Source: Bacteroides sp.
GTDB taxonomy: Bacteria; Bacteroidota; Bacteroidia; Bacteroidales; Bacteroidaceae
Assembly: GCA_021202275.1 (NCBI GenBank)
Contig: JAJQDI010000016.1
Location: forward strand, 107,345-171,344
Length of the DNA stretch: 64,000 nucleotides
Reading direction: 5' to 3'
A program made the position numbers and the translations under genes. The notes under the pieces were generated by a model that saw only the letters and a program-made list of their open reading frames with translations, did no database searches and was not told the DNA's origin. Positions 26,682 to 36,413 of the stretch are shown in pieces (position 1 is the stretch's first letter; each line of letters begins with the position of its first letter).

Positions 26682-26721
26682 AAAGGCTCCTTCTTGTCGC
26701 GAGAAGGAGCCTTTCTTTTTT
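26682..26721 (+). terminator. Terminator after the SPOR-domain gene
   Basis: A perfect 13-bp stem (26682-26694 with 26702-26714) is followed by TTTCTTTTTT. Confidence 0.9.
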
Positions 26722-26929
26722 GTTCTTCCTTTCGCGGAAATAACGTAGAGCCTTTTCTATTTTACCTATATCGAATTTGTTGTGTGTACTATATCAATGT
26801 CCGCCTTCATATACAGTCTAATAAGTGTTTCTGCTCCACGGTATGTATCCTGTTTCTTTTATCCTATCCTATGTATAAGTATATCCACAACATGAGTTTC
26901 TCTTATTTCCTCTACAGAGAAGGGGATTA

Positions 26930-27106
26930 CCTGTAGAGACGCACGGCGTGCGTCTCCGCGATGCAGGTCCAACACAGAGGCATGCGTCTCCGCGGTGTGC
27001 AGCTGAACAGTGTGTGTGTTCGCCATGCAGGTCCAACAAAAAACATCCCCCATGATATATGCATTCCCATTCGGTGTGCTGAGACGCACGGCGTGCGTCT
27101 CTACAG
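26930..27106. repeat. Family-D repeat, copy 1
   Basis: Begins CCTGTAGAG and ends GTCTCTACAG, with the palindrome GACGCACGGCGTGCGTC at both ends and internal repeats of GCGTCTCCGCGGTGTGC and GCAGGTCCAACA. The stretch 26722-27473 holds this element and the cysQ promoter only; short frames inside it are repeat translations. Confidence 0.85.
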
Positions 27107-27387
27107 CATGCCGCGTTCCTATACAATGAATGATAAACTTCTATTTGTAAGAGTTGTTCCTCCTTTTTTCCGGCTTCTTTGGGTTTATTTCTCCTCTTTC
27201 TTCAAGCATAGCTATAAGTCTTTACACCGTATGCGGTTGGTCCCGTGGCCTGTTTATTGAAATGTATCTACTGTTTTTAAAAAAGAAAAAAGCACCAGCA
27301 GATCAGTCCGGATAAAAAAACGGGCAAAGTGGGAACAGCCTCTGAAAGGGAGAGCCTTAAATTAAGTTATTTTTAACCATCCAGAAA

Positions 27388-27417
27388 CTTGTTGCCTCAA
27401 AATAGTTTTTACATTTG
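27388..27417 (+). promoter_or_regulatory. Promoter of the sulfate activation cluster
   Basis: CTTG at 27388-27391 and TACATTTG at 27410-27417 are 18 nt apart; the cysQ ATG follows at 27474. Confidence 0.55.
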
Positions 27418-27473
27418 CGTTTCTTTAAGAAAAAGGTATAAAATCGGGGAAACTTTTCAATATTTCAGCATCT

Positions 27474-28289
27474 ATGAATCCAGTGTATATTTGGGTTGCC
27501 GTACGGGCAGCTCTTGCCGCGGGTAAAGAGATCTTATCCGTTTACCATGATCCTGAGGCCGACTTTCAGGTGGAGAAAAAAGCAGATCATTCTCCTCTGA
27601 CCATAGCCGACCGCAGGGCTCATCAGATCATCTGTTCTTTTCTGGAAAAAACTCCTTATCCTGTCCTGAGTGAAGAGGGCAGACACATAGACTATTCCGT
27701 ACGCAAGGGTTGGGATACTTTGTGGATTGTAGATCCGCTGGGTGGTACGAAAGAGTTTATCAAGCGCAACGGAGAGTTTACAGTCAACATCGCTCTGGTC
27801 AGCAAAGGCGTACCTGTGGCCGGGGTGATCTATGTACCTGTGAAAGGTGAACTTTACTTTGCCGGAGAAGAGGTCGGAGCCTACAAAATGACAGATGTAA
27901 AAGATCCGGGGCCGGATCTCAGCTGGGAGCAACTGGTATCTGCCTCCTTCTCTCTGCCGGTCGCGGAAGAGAGGAACGGATGGGTAGTGGTGGCTTCGCG
28001 TTCTCACCTGACCCCCGAAACAGAAGCCTACATACACAAGTTGAAAGAGGCGCATACTGACATACAGCTTATATCCAGTGGCAGTTCGTTGAAAATATGT
28101 CTGGTTGCCGAAGGTAAGGCTGATGTATATCCGCGTTTTGCTCTGACCATGGAGTGGGACACAGCCGCCGGGCATGCCATAGCGAAGGCTGCCGGAGCGG
28201 AGATCTACCAGGCAGGGACCTCTTTGCCTCTTCTATACAACAAAGAAGACCTGTTGAATCCCTGGTTCATTGTGGAACCCCGCCGATAG
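27474..28289 (+). CDS. cysQ: 3'(2'),5'-bisphosphate nucleotidase CysQ, with altered metal site
   Basis: CysQ removes the 3' phosphate of PAP, the product of PAPS-dependent sulfonation, relieving inhibition of sulfotransferases. The 271-aa protein has the inositol-monophosphatase fold: PVLSEEG near residue 66 and C-terminal MEWDTAAGHAIAKAAG. The central motif, however, reads VDPLGGTKEF (residues 86-95), where the family has DPLDGTKEF. Gly90 (codon GGT at 27741-27743) thus replaces an aspartate that binds the catalytic magnesium. A single A-to-G change would explain it. The enzyme may be weak or dead, or the base may be an error. First gene of a plus-strand cluster, 48 nt before the permease. 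Confidence 0.9.
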   Translation: MNPVYIWVAVRAALAAGKEILSVYHDPEADFQVEKKADHSPLTIADRRAHQIICSFLEKTPYPVLSEEGRHIDYSVRKGWDTLWIVDPLGGTKEFIKRNGEFTVNIALVSKGVPVAGVIYVPVKGELYFAGEEVGAYKMTDVKDPGPDLSWEQLVSASFSLPVAEERNGWVVVASRSHLTPETEAYIHKLKEAHTDIQLISSGSSLKICLVAEGKADVYPRFALTMEWDTAAGHAIAKAAGAEIYQAGTSLPLLYNKEDLLNPWFIVEPRR

Positions 28290-28337
28290 AAGCAACTGTG
28301 CGGGGATAACGAGTATACATCGGAAATACATAAAACT

Positions 28338-29894
28338 ATGACATTTGATATAAGCTTTGTCTTTCTTTGCCTGATCGGTATGGTAGTTGCTTTGGTACTG
28401 GACAAGATGCGTCCGGGGATGATACTTTTTACCGTGGTGGTACTTTTTCTTTGTGCGGGTATTCTTTCTCCGCGTGAGATGCTGGAAGGGTTCAGCAACA
28501 AGGGGATGATCACGGTAGCGCTACTTTTTCTGGTGAGTGAAGGGGTGCGTCAGTCCGGGGCGTTGGGACAGATCATAAAGAAATTACTGCCTCAGGGAAA
28601 AACGTCGGTTCTCAAAGCCCAGATCCGTATGCTCCCTACCATCGCTTTCATTTCGGCATTCTTGAACAACACGCCTGTAGTGGTGATCTTTGCTCCCATT
28701 ATCAAACGGTGGGCCGAGAAGGTGAAACTTCCTGCTACCAAATTCCTGATCCCGTTGTCTTATGTAACAATCCTGGGAGGGATCTGTACACTCATCGGTA
28801 CCTCTACCAATCTGGTGGTTCATGGAATGGTGATAGATGCCGGTTATCAGGGATTCAGTATGTTTGAACTCGGAAAGGTCGGTATCTTTATTGCTGTGGC
28901 AGGTATTCTCTATCTCTGGATCTTCTCTTCCCGGTTGCTTCCTGACAAACGCGAAGAGACAGTGAGCCAGGAAGAGGAAGACCAAGAAGAGCAGCAGGGA
29001 TTGCATCGGGTAGAAGCGGTGCTGGCCGCGCGTTTTCCGGGCATCAACAAGACCTTGGGGGAGTTCGACTTCAAACGTCACTACGGCGTAGAGGTGAAGG
29101 AGATCCGGCGCAACGGTAAGATCCTGGAAGGAGACCTGAACGACATCAGACTGCGCGAAGGTGATACGTTGGTTGTAATGGCCGATGATACCTTTATCCC
29201 TGCCTGGGGAGAATCTTCTGTGTTTATGATGCTGGCCAATGGGAAGGATTCCGAGCCGGTTCCCGACAAACGCAAGAAATGGTTTGCACTGACCCTGTTG
29301 GTACTGATGATCACCGGAGCTACGGTGGGTGAACTGCCTGTGACCAAGGAACTGTTTCCCCATATTCAGCTGGATATGTTCTTCTTTGTGTGTATCACCA
29401 CCATTGTTATGGCCTGGACCAAGATATTCCCGGCCCGTAAATATACCAAATACATCTCCTGGGATATTCTGATCACGATCGCCTGTGCCTTTGCCATCAG
29501 TAAAGCCATGGTCAATTCCGGCGTTGCGGATATGGTGGCCGGTTTTATCATCGATCTGAGTGACCGGTACGGTCCGCATGCGCTGCTGGCTGTCCTGTTT
29601 ATCATTACCAGTTTATTTACCGAACTGATTACCAACAACGCGGCTGCGGCACTGGCTTTTCCCCTGGCCTTGTCCCTGTCGGCTCAGTTGGGAGTAGATC
29701 CCCGTCCATTCTTCGTTGTGGTCTGTATGGCAGCTTCTGCCAGTTTCTCTACACCGATCGGATACCAGACCAACCTGATCGTACAAGGGGTGGGAAATTA
29801 TAAATTCACTGATTTCGTGAAAGTGGGATTGCCATTGAATTTCATAGCTTTCCTGTTATCCGTATTCCTGATCCCATTGATCTGGCCGTTCTGA
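28338..29894 (+). CDS. SLC13-family permease with TrkA-C domain, probable sulfate importer
   Basis: An inner-membrane carrier of 518 aa. Hydrophobic segments at both ends (residues about 1-205 and 310-518) flank a soluble RCK/TrkA-C domain (about 222-300: VEVKEIRRNGKILEGDLNDI is its centre). The signature NNTPVVVIFAPI near residue 112 and the second-half counterpart ITNNAAAALAFPLALS near 432 are the two ion/substrate loops of the DASS/SLC13 fold. The location between cysQ and cysC makes sulfate the likely substrate. Confidence 0.87.
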   Translation: MTFDISFVFLCLIGMVVALVLDKMRPGMILFTVVVLFLCAGILSPREMLEGFSNKGMITVALLFLVSEGVRQSGALGQIIKKLLPQGKTSVLKAQIRMLPTIAFISAFLNNTPVVVIFAPIIKRWAEKVKLPATKFLIPLSYVTILGGICTLIGTSTNLVVHGMVIDAGYQGFSMFELGKVGIFIAVAGILYLWIFSSRLLPDKREETVSQEEEDQEEQQGLHRVEAVLAARFPGINKTLGEFDFKRHYGVEVKEIRRNGKILEGDLNDIRLREGDTLVVMADDTFIPAWGESSVFMMLANGKDSEPVPDKRKKWFALTLLVLMITGATVGELPVTKELFPHIQLDMFFFVCITTIVMAWTKIFPARKYTKYISWDILITIACAFAISKAMVNSGVADMVAGFIIDLSDRYGPHALLAVLFIITSLFTELITNNAAAALAFPLALSLSAQLGVDPRPFFVVVCMAASASFSTPIGYQTNLIVQGVGNYKFTDFVKVGLPLNFIAFLLSVFLIPLIWPF

Positions 29895-29914
29895 AAATAA
29901 AAACTACTATATAT

Positions 29915-30544
29915 ATGAGTTCGAACAAAGAAATATATCCCGTATTTGACCGGATGCTGTGCCGGGCAGACAAAGAGCAACTGCTCGGTCAGCGCAGTCT
30001 GATGGTCTGGTTCACCGGACTGAGTGGTTCCGGCAAAAGTACCATTGCCATTGCTTTGGAAAGGGAGCTCCACAAGCGGGGATTGCTCTGCCGTATCCTG
30101 GACGGCGACAACATCCGCACAGGGATCAACAACAACCTGGGATTTTCGGAAGAAGACCGGGTAGAGAATATCCGTCGCATTACCGAAGTATCCCGTTTGT
30201 TTATTGATACGGGCATCATTACCATTGCCGCGTTCATCAGTCCCAACAACGACATCCGGGAGATGGCGGCTTCCATCATTGGCAAAGAAGATTTCCTGGA
30301 GGTGTATGTAAGTACTCCGCTGGAAGAGTGCGAACGCCGCGATGTGAAAGGGTTGTATGCCAAAGCGCGCCGGGGAGAGATCCGGGAGTTCACCGGCATC
30401 TCCGCACCCTTTGAAATACCCGCTAATCCCGATCTGTCGCTGGATACCTCCCGGTTGAGCCTGGAAGAGTCTGTAGAGCATTTGCTCCGGCTGATCCTGC
30501 CCCGGGTAGAGATCCGATCCGCTGAAACCAAAACAATCAAATAG
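29915..30544 (+). CDS. cysC: Adenylylsulfate (APS) kinase
   Basis: Phosphorylates APS at the 3' position to give PAPS. The 209-aa protein has a P-loop GLSGSGKST (residues about 35-43), the [20 protein letters not shown] segment that binds APS, and the lid region [17 protein letters not shown]. It lies 20 nt after the permease and 7 nt before cysD. In a sulfonating organism PAPS is the donor for the downstream sulfotransferase. Confidence 0.96.
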   Translation: MSSNKEIYPVFDRMLCRADKEQLLGQRSLMVWFTGLSGSGKSTIAIALERELHKRGLLCRILDGDNIRTGINNNLGFSEEDRVENIRRITEVSRLFIDTGIITIAAFISPNNDIREMAASIIGKEDFLEVYVSTPLEECERRDVKGLYAKARRGEIREFTGISAPFEIPANPDLSLDTSRLSLEESVEHLLRLILPRVEIRSAETKTIK

Positions 30545-30551
30545 TCGTAAC

Positions 30552-31463
30552 ATGATACCAGAATATAAACTGAGCCACCTGAAAGCCCTCGAAGCAGAGG
30601 CGATCCATATCATCCGCGAGGTGGCGGCGGAGTTTGAAAATCCGGTGATGCTCTACAGTATCGGAAAAGATTCATCGGTGATGGTACGCCTGGCCGAGAA
30701 AGCATTCTATCCCGGAAAAGTACCTTTCCCCCTGATGCACATCGACTCGAAATGGAAGTTCAGAGAGATGATCGATTTCCGGGAATCGTATACCCGGGAA
30801 CATGGCTGGAACCTGATCGTGGAGAGCAATGTAGAGGCGTTTGAGGCGGGGGTAGGACCCTTTTCACACGGCAGTAAGGTGCATACCGATCTGATGAAGA
30901 CCCAGGCCTTGTTGCAGGCACTGGACAAACATAAATTTGATGCCGCCTTCGGGGGTGCCCGCCGCGACGAAGAGAAGTCGCGTGCCAAAGAGCGTATCTT
31001 TTCGTTCCGCGACAAATTCCATCAGTGGGACCCCAAGAACCAGCGTCCGGAATTGTGGGACATCTACAATGCGCGGGTACACAAAGGAGAGAGCATCCGT
31101 GTGTTCCCGTTGAGCAACTGGACCGAACTGGATATCTGGCAATACATCCGCCTGGAGAATATTCCTATCGTACCGCTCTACTTTGCCAAAGAGCGTCCGG
31201 TGATCTCTATGGATGGTAACCTCATCATGGCCGATGACGACCGTCTGCCGGAAGAGTACCGTGAAAAGATAGAGATGAAGATGGTACGTTTCCGTACGCT
31301 GGGTTGCTGGCCGCTGACCGGAGCCATTGAGAGTGAAGCGGATACCATAGAGAAGATCGTGGAGGAGATGATGATCACCACCAAGAGCGAACGTACCACC
31401 CGTGTGATCGATTTCGATCAGGAGGGAAGTATGGAACAGAAGAAAAGAGAGGGGTATTTTTAA
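30552..31463 (+). CDS. cysD: Sulfate adenylyltransferase subunit 2
   Basis: The catalytic ATP-sulfurylase subunit making APS from sulfate and ATP. The 303-aa protein has the PP-loop SIGKDSSVM near residue 37, [11 protein letters not shown], and the conserved [20 protein letters not shown]. It works with CysN (31646-33079). Unusually, a 182-nt gap with an inverted repeat separates the two genes. Confidence 0.96.
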   Translation: MIPEYKLSHLKALEAEAIHIIREVAAEFENPVMLYSIGKDSSVMVRLAEKAFYPGKVPFPLMHIDSKWKFREMIDFRESYTREHGWNLIVESNVEAFEAGVGPFSHGSKVHTDLMKTQALLQALDKHKFDAAFGGARRDEEKSRAKERIFSFRDKFHQWDPKNQRPELWDIYNARVHKGESIRVFPLSNWTELDIWQYIRLENIPIVPLYFAKERPVISMDGNLIMADDDRLPEEYREKIEMKMVRFRTLGCWPLTGAIESEADTIEKIVEEMMITTKSERTTRVIDFDQEGSMEQKKREGYF

Positions 31464-31480
31464 GAGACTGTTAGGAGTTT

Positions 31481-31561
31481 GACTGCGTCGACCGTTGGTT
31501 ATCGCATCGGAAACAGAAAAATGTGACTAAAAATCAGACTGAACCAACGGCCGACGCAGTC
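31481..31561. repeat. Inverted repeat between cysD and cysN
   Basis: Arms of 20 bp (31481-31500 and 31542-31561, one mismatch) contain GTCGACCGTTGG. Related single segments occur in the repeat field at 9227-9247. The element splits what is normally a tight cysD-cysN pair. It has no T-tract and looks like a small mobile repeat or a processing hairpin. Confidence 0.65.
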
Positions 31562-31645
31562 GACAAAGAAACGAGTAAAATCCGGACAATCTATTAGAGA
31601 CTGTTTTGATCTTCCACAGAATAGTTTAGTAAAAACGTTACAGAT

Positions 31646-33079
31646 ATGACAAATAAATTAGATATCAAAGCCTTCTTAGACAAAGACGAAGAGAAGGACC
31701 TGCTCCGGTTGCTCACCGCCGGTTCGGTAGATGATGGAAAGTCGACACTGATCGGACGGCTGCTTTTCGACAGCAAGAAGATCTATGAAGACCAGCTGGA
31801 TGCGTTGGAGCGCGACAGCAAACGTATGGGAAATGCCGGGGAGAAGATTGACTACGCGTTGCTGCTCGACGGGCTGAAAGCCGAGCGCGAGCAGGGCATT
31901 ACTATCGATGTGGCCTATCGCTACTTCTCTACCAACAACCGCAAATTTATCATTGCCGATACGCCGGGGCACGAGCAATATACCCGCAACATGATCACCG
32001 GTGGGTCTACCGCCAATCTGGCGATCATTCTGGTAGATGCCCGCACAGGGGTGATCACCCAGACCCGCCGGCATACCTTCCTGGTTTCCCTGTTGGGTAT
32101 CAGACATGTGGTGCTGGCCGTGAACAAGATGGACCTGGTAGACTTCTCTGAAGAGCGTTTCCGGGAAATTGTGAAGACCTACCAGGAGTTTATCTCCGGA
32201 CTGGATATTCCGGACGTACGCTGCTTCCCTCTCTCCGCACTGGACGGAGACAATGTGGTAGAACTTTCTGACCGTACTCCCTGGTACGACGGGCCGTCGT
32301 TGCTGGATTATCTGGAAACCGTGCCTATCGACCGCGACAACAATTTCGATGATTTCCGTTTCCCGGTGCAGTATGTACTGCGTCCGAACCTCGATTTCCG
32401 CGGATTCTCCGGAAAGGTGGCTTCGGGCATTGTGCGCAAAGGAGCGGAAGTAATGGCTCTTCCTTCGGGAAAGAGGTCACGCGTCAAGAGCATTGTAACC
32501 TACGACGGAGAGCTGGACGAGGCTTTCCCGCCGCAGGCCGTTACGCTGACGCTGGAAGATGAGATCGATGTATCGCGTGGAGAGATGCTGGTCTATCCCG
32601 ACAATCTGCCGCTGACCGATCGCAACTTCGAGGCGATGCTGGTGTGGATGGATGAAGAGGCGATGGATCCTTCCAAATCTTACTTCATCAAACAGACTAC
32701 CAACCTGAGCCGTACCCGTATCGATACCATCCGATACAAAGTGGATGTAAATACCATGGAGCATTCAAAGGTACCGTTGCTTACACTCAATGAGATCGGA
32801 CGGGTGGTATTCACTACGGCTAAGGAACTGTTTTTCGATCCTTACCGCCGCAACAAAGCTACCGGTTCGTTTGTTCTTATCGATCCCATCACCCACAATA
32901 CCTGCGCCGTAGGTATGATCATCGATCGGGTGGAAGCAGGAGACATGAATGGCCAGGAAGACATCCCTGTACTGAATCTCAAGCAACTGGGCATCGCCGC
33001 AGAGTATGATGAAGTGGTAGATAAGATCGTAGGCGAACTGTCCCGTCAGGGCATTGCCGTGAAGGTAGAGAAATCATAA
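31646..33079 (+). CDS. cysN: Sulfate adenylyltransferase subunit 1 (GTPase)
   Basis: GTP hydrolysis by CysN drives APS formation by CysD. The 477-aa protein is an EF-Tu-like GTPase: G1 [16 protein letters not shown] near residue 24, the G2 region [14 protein letters not shown]3 DTPGHEQY, and G4 NKMD, then two beta-barrel domains. No APS kinase domain is fused at the C-terminus; CysC is separate here. The gap to the sulfotransferase is 31 nt. Confidence 0.96.
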   Translation: MTNKLDIKAFLDKDEEKDLLRLLTAGSVDDGKSTLIGRLLFDSKKIYEDQLDALERDSKRMGNAGEKIDYALLLDGLKAEREQGITIDVAYRYFSTNNRKFIIADTPGHEQYTRNMITGGSTANLAIILVDARTGVITQTRRHTFLVSLLGIRHVVLAVNKMDLVDFSEERFREIVKTYQEFISGLDIPDVRCFPLSALDGDNVVELSDRTPWYDGPSLLDYLETVPIDRDNNFDDFRFPVQYVLRPNLDFRGFSGKVASGIVRKGAEVMALPSGKRSRVKSIVTYDGELDEAFPPQAVTLTLEDEIDVSRGEMLVYPDNLPLTDRNFEAMLVWMDEEAMDPSKSYFIKQTTNLSRTRIDTIRYKVDVNTMEHSKVPLLTLNEIGRVVFTTAKELFFDPYRRNKATGSFVLIDPITHNTCAVGMIIDRVEAGDMNGQEDIPVLNLKQLGIAAEYDEVVDKIVGELSRQGIAVKVEKS

Positions 33080-33110
33080 ACAGACAACACAACGCTGAGT
33101 ATATTGAACT

Positions 33111-34217
33111 ATGGGTTTACTCGAATTTAATAAATTACCGATAAATACCCTGGTAGGGGCCGGCTGGCAGACCTTCCGGGATATCACTCAAGGGCAGGAG
33201 ATCGATCCGGCCTACCGTGGCAAGTACCGTCTGACCAAAGCGGTGTGCCGCCTGCTATCCACACTGAAACCTTTGCAGGATAGCCGTTACCGGAAACTGC
33301 TGGCCGATAAGCCGCTGGAACATGATCCGGTGTTTATCCTGGGCCACTGGCGCAGCGGGACCACGTTTGTACACAATGTGTTCTCCTGCGACAAACATTT
33401 TGGTTACAACACCACTTATCAGACTGTATTCCCCCATCTGATGATGTGGGGACAACCGTTTTTCAAAAAGAACATGAGTTGGCTGATGCCGGACAAACGC
33501 CCGACGGATAATATGGAACTGGCCGTAGATCTGCCACAGGAAGAGGAGTTCGCGCTCACCAATATGGGACCTTGTACCTATTACAGCTTCTGGTTCCTGC
33601 CCCGTAAGCAGCAGGAGTATGCCGATAAGTACTTGTTGTTTGATGATATTACGGAAGAGGAACTCCAGGTTTTCCGGGAGACTTTCCTGAAACTGATTAA
33701 GATCTCTCTCTGGAATACCAAAGGGACTCAGTTCCTCAGCAAGAACCCTCCGCATACCGGCCGGGTGAAGGAGTTGGTAAAGATGTTCCCCAATGCGAAG
33801 TTCATCTACCTGATGCGCAATCCGTACACGGTTTTTGAATCTACCCGTAGCTTCTTCACCAATACCATACAGCCTCTGAAACTACAGGATGTGAGTGTGG
33901 AAGAACTGGAGCAGAATATCCTTTCCATCTATACAAAATTGTATCACAAGTACGAGGCGGATAAGAAGTTTGTTCCCGAAGGCAATCTGATCGATGTGAA
34001 GTTCGAAGATTTCGAAGCGGATGCCATGGGGATGACAGAGCATATCTACCGTACGCTGGATATTCCCGGCTTCACCGATGCGAGGGCCGACATAGAGAAG
34101 TATGTGGGAGGTAAGAAAGGGTATAAGAAAAACAAATATCAGTACGACGAGCGCACCGTCAGGCTGGTGCAGGACAACTGGGATTTCGCTCTCAAAGATT
34201 GGGACTATCAATTGTAA
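33111..34217 (+). CDS. PAPS-dependent sulfotransferase
   Basis: Transfers a sulfonate group from PAPS to an acceptor, probably a lipid or small molecule. The 368-aa protein has the 5'-phosphosulfate loop HWRSGTTFVHNVF (residues about 82-94) and the 3'-phosphate motif NAKFIYLMRNPYTVFESTRS (about 225-244, with the Arg and Ser that hold PAP). The C-terminal GGKKGYKKNKYQYD fits the last PAPS-binding loop. It closes the PAPS-making cluster. From memory, a sulfotransferase in a matching cluster of Bacteroides thetaiotaomicron (BT_0416 region) sulfonates cholesterol and other steroids, making a steroid or sphingolipid acceptor plausible here. Confidence 0.88.
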   Translation: MGLLEFNKLPINTLVGAGWQTFRDITQGQEIDPAYRGKYRLTKAVCRLLSTLKPLQDSRYRKLLADKPLEHDPVFILGHWRSGTTFVHNVFSCDKHFGYNTTYQTVFPHLMMWGQPFFKKNMSWLMPDKRPTDNMELAVDLPQEEEFALTNMGPCTYYSFWFLPRKQQEYADKYLLFDDITEEELQVFRETFLKLIKISLWNTKGTQFLSKNPPHTGRVKELVKMFPNAKFIYLMRNPYTVFESTRSFFTNTIQPLKLQDVSVEELEQNILSIYTKLYHKYEADKKFVPEGNLIDVKFEDFEADAMGMTEHIYRTLDIPGFTDARADIEKYVGGKKGYKKNKYQYDERTVRLVQDNWDFALKDWDYQL

Positions 34218-34237
34218 CAAAGAAATATATATCTGCA

Positions 34238-35209
34238 ATGAATCCAAGGATGAACAATCGTTATCGTATATCTATACTTGCCCTGGGCCTTATCGTTTCC
34301 GTAGCCGGGTTTGCACAGGAAAGGGTAGAACCTATCCCCTACGGAGATATGGATCAATGGATCACCCGCGAGATCAAAGAGTCTGCCGTGATCGGTGGCA
34401 ATACCAAACAGGTATATGCCATCGGACCGACGAAGACCATTACCGGTGCCGAACCTTACGTCAACCAGGGAGGATCTCCCTGGGCTACTTCCAATGTGCT
34501 TGCCAAAGTGTCGGGAGTGGTCAAGACCAATACATCGGTTTTCCCGGAGGCCAGAGGAAACGGTTTCTGCGCGCGCCTGGATACCCGTATGGAGAGTGTG
34601 AAGGTTCTGGGACTGGTAGATATTACGGTACTGGCGGCCGGATCGATCTTTCTGGGGGAGATGATCGAACCCATCCGGGGCACCAAGAACCCGCAGAAGA
34701 TGCTCAACTCCGGGATTCCTTTTACCAGAAAGCCTAAAGCCATCCGGTTCGACTATAAAGTAAAGATGTCCGGCGAGGAGAACCGCATCCGTTCTACCGG
34801 GTTCGGCAAAACCACTACCGTAGAGGGGAAAGATCTTCCTTGTGTCATTGTCCTGCTTCAGAAACGCTGGGAAGACGCGAAAGGAAATATTTATGCCAAG
34901 CGGGTAGGTACCATGGCGGTGCGCTATTCGCAATCGACCGACTGGAAAAACGACGCTACGTATGAGATCCTGTACGGAGACATCACCGCACATCCTTCCT
35001 ATCAGCCCGGTTATATGCGTATTCAGGACGAAGAGCGCTATGCCATCAACAGCAAAGGCAACAGCGTACCCATCCAGGAAGTAGACTGGGCCGGGGAGGG
35101 TGAAGAGCCTACACACCTGTTTATACAGTTTGCTTCCAGTCACGGAGGAGCGTATATCGGATCGCCCGGCAATTCGTTCTGGGTGGACAATGTGAAGCTA
35201 ATATACTAA
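34238..35209 (+). CDS. Secreted PCMD-domain protein
   Basis: The ATG at 34238 gives 323 aa with a signal peptide (NRYRISILALGLIVSVAGFA, cleavage before QERV). The fold of the remainder fits the 'putative carbohydrate metabolism domain' (PF13201) found in Bacteroidales surface proteins: GDMDQWITREIKESAVIGGN at the start, and the end SHGGAYIGSPGNSFWVDNVK is characteristic. It starts 20 nt after the sulfotransferase and is likely in its operon. Whether it binds the sulfonated product or an unrelated glycan cannot be told. Confidence 0.8.
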   Translation: MNPRMNNRYRISILALGLIVSVAGFAQERVEPIPYGDMDQWITREIKESAVIGGNTKQVYAIGPTKTITGAEPYVNQGGSPWATSNVLAKVSGVVKTNTSVFPEARGNGFCARLDTRMESVKVLGLVDITVLAAGSIFLGEMIEPIRGTKNPQKMLNSGIPFTRKPKAIRFDYKVKMSGEENRIRSTGFGKTTTVEGKDLPCVIVLLQKRWEDAKGNIYAKRVGTMAVRYSQSTDWKNDATYEILYGDITAHPSYQPGYMRIQDEERYAINSKGNSVPIQEVDWAGEGEEPTHLFIQFASSHGGAYIGSPGNSFWVDNVKLIY

Positions 35210-35262
35210 GAGATTTACGAGGTACTGATTTAAATTACAATAAACTTGATGTAGTCATCCGT

Positions 35263-35430
35263 TTGTAGAGACGCACGGCGTGCGTCTCCGCGGTCTACGT
35301 CCAACACAAAGATGTACGTCTCCGCGGTGTACGTCCCATCCGGAGTCGTGTATCTCCGTGATGTATATATTTCCTGTTCGGTCCATATTTCCATTCGGCA
35401 TGCGGAGATGCACGCCGTGCGTCTCTACAG
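35263..35430. repeat. Family-D repeat, copy 2
   Basis: Ends GTAGAGACGCACGGCG and CGTGCGTCTCTACAG, with two internal copies of GTCTCCGCGGT(C/G)TACGTCC. Flanking bases (CGATTTACGATGTACG-like stretches) also resemble those of copies 3-5. It fills the gap between the PCMD gene and plsC. Confidence 0.85.
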
Positions 35431-35492
35431 TGGATTGGACATTAGAATATGTGTAATTTACATCGTACATCGTACATCAGTACATCGTAAAT

Positions 35493-36245
35493 CTATTGGT
35501 CCGGGTTCTTCACCATTCCTTTGTACTTTTCCGGTAGCGCGCTTTCCACTACCTGATAAGCCTCTGCCAGGGTTGTTTTTATATATTCCGTTCCTTTTCC
35601 CCGGGGTGGGATGGGGTCGTGTATGGTCAGGATCATCCGGTGCCGGTGTATCCATTTCCCGGTACGGGGAAGTATTTCGAAAGAACCATCTATCGTTACC
35701 GGTACCACAGCCAGTTGCAGATCATCCGCCAGCTGGAAAGCTCCTTTCTTGAAATATCCCATGTGTCCGGTGAAGGTACGCGCACCTTCGGGAAAGACTA
35801 CCAGGGAGACACCGTCTTTCAGCGATTCTTTGGCCTGTCTGATCGTCTGTAATACCTTCTTAGGACCACTTCGGTCTACAAAGATATGTCCGGCGCTTTC
35901 GCAGGCTTTGCCTACGAACGGGATGCGCCGGAGGCTCTTTTTCATCATCCATTTGAAGTTACGTCCCAGATAACCATAAATAAGGAAGATGTCAAACGCG
36001 CCCTGGTGGTTGGGTACGAATACATAGGATGTTTTTTTGCACACCTTCTCACGGCCGCGCACCTCTACCGGGATCAATAACAGGATACAGATCAGTTGCG
36101 ACCAGATCTTTCCCGGATAATATCCCCAGAAATGCGCACCGCCCAGCAGAGAGCCGAGGATGGTGACCAGTGCCGTCAGGAGAGTCAGTACCAGTAAGAT
36201 GGGCAATGCGATGCAGATCTGATAGATATAATAAAGTACTTTCAT
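35493..36245 (-). CDS. plsC: 1-acyl-sn-glycerol-3-phosphate acyltransferase
   Basis: Membrane enzyme adding the second acyl chain in phospholipid synthesis. The ATG at 36245 gives 250 aa starting MKVLYYIYQICIALPILL, a membrane helix. The catalytic block I reads NHQGAFD (NHx4D), and block III reads FPEGAR. Other blocks: FKWMMKKSLRRIPFVGKA and AVVPVTIDGS. Longer frames add residues that overlap the sbcD promoter region. Divergent from sbcD. Confidence 0.92.
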   Translation of the reverse strand: MKVLYYIYQICIALPILLVLTLLTALVTILGSLLGGAHFWGYYPGKIWSQLICILLLIPVEVRGREKVCKKTSYVFVPNHQGAFDIFLIYGYLGRNFKWMMKKSLRRIPFVGKACESAGHIFVDRSGPKKVLQTIRQAKESLKDGVSLVVFPEGARTFTGHMGYFKKGAFQLADDLQLAVVPVTIDGSFEILPRTGKWIHRHRMILTIHDPIPPRGKGTEYIKTTLAEAYQVVESALPEKYKGMVKNPDQ

Positions 36246-36312
36246 AAGGTCTGAGTGCGTGATGATGTTCCGCAAAAATAATGAAAATAATATGCCTGCC
36301 ATAAATAATTAT

Positions 36313-36320
36313 TAACTTTG
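36313..36320 (+). promoter_or_regulatory. TAnnTTTG -7 box of sbcDC
   Basis: TAACTTTG lies 93 nt before the sbcD start. No clear -33 element. Confidence 0.5.
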
Positions 36321-36413
36321 TTCCCATATATAAGGAAAGGTGAGGGATAAAGGTGAGATCTGGCTGAGACTTTGTCCCGACCGCCTCCTACGTTCTTAAC
36401 ATAACACATACCT

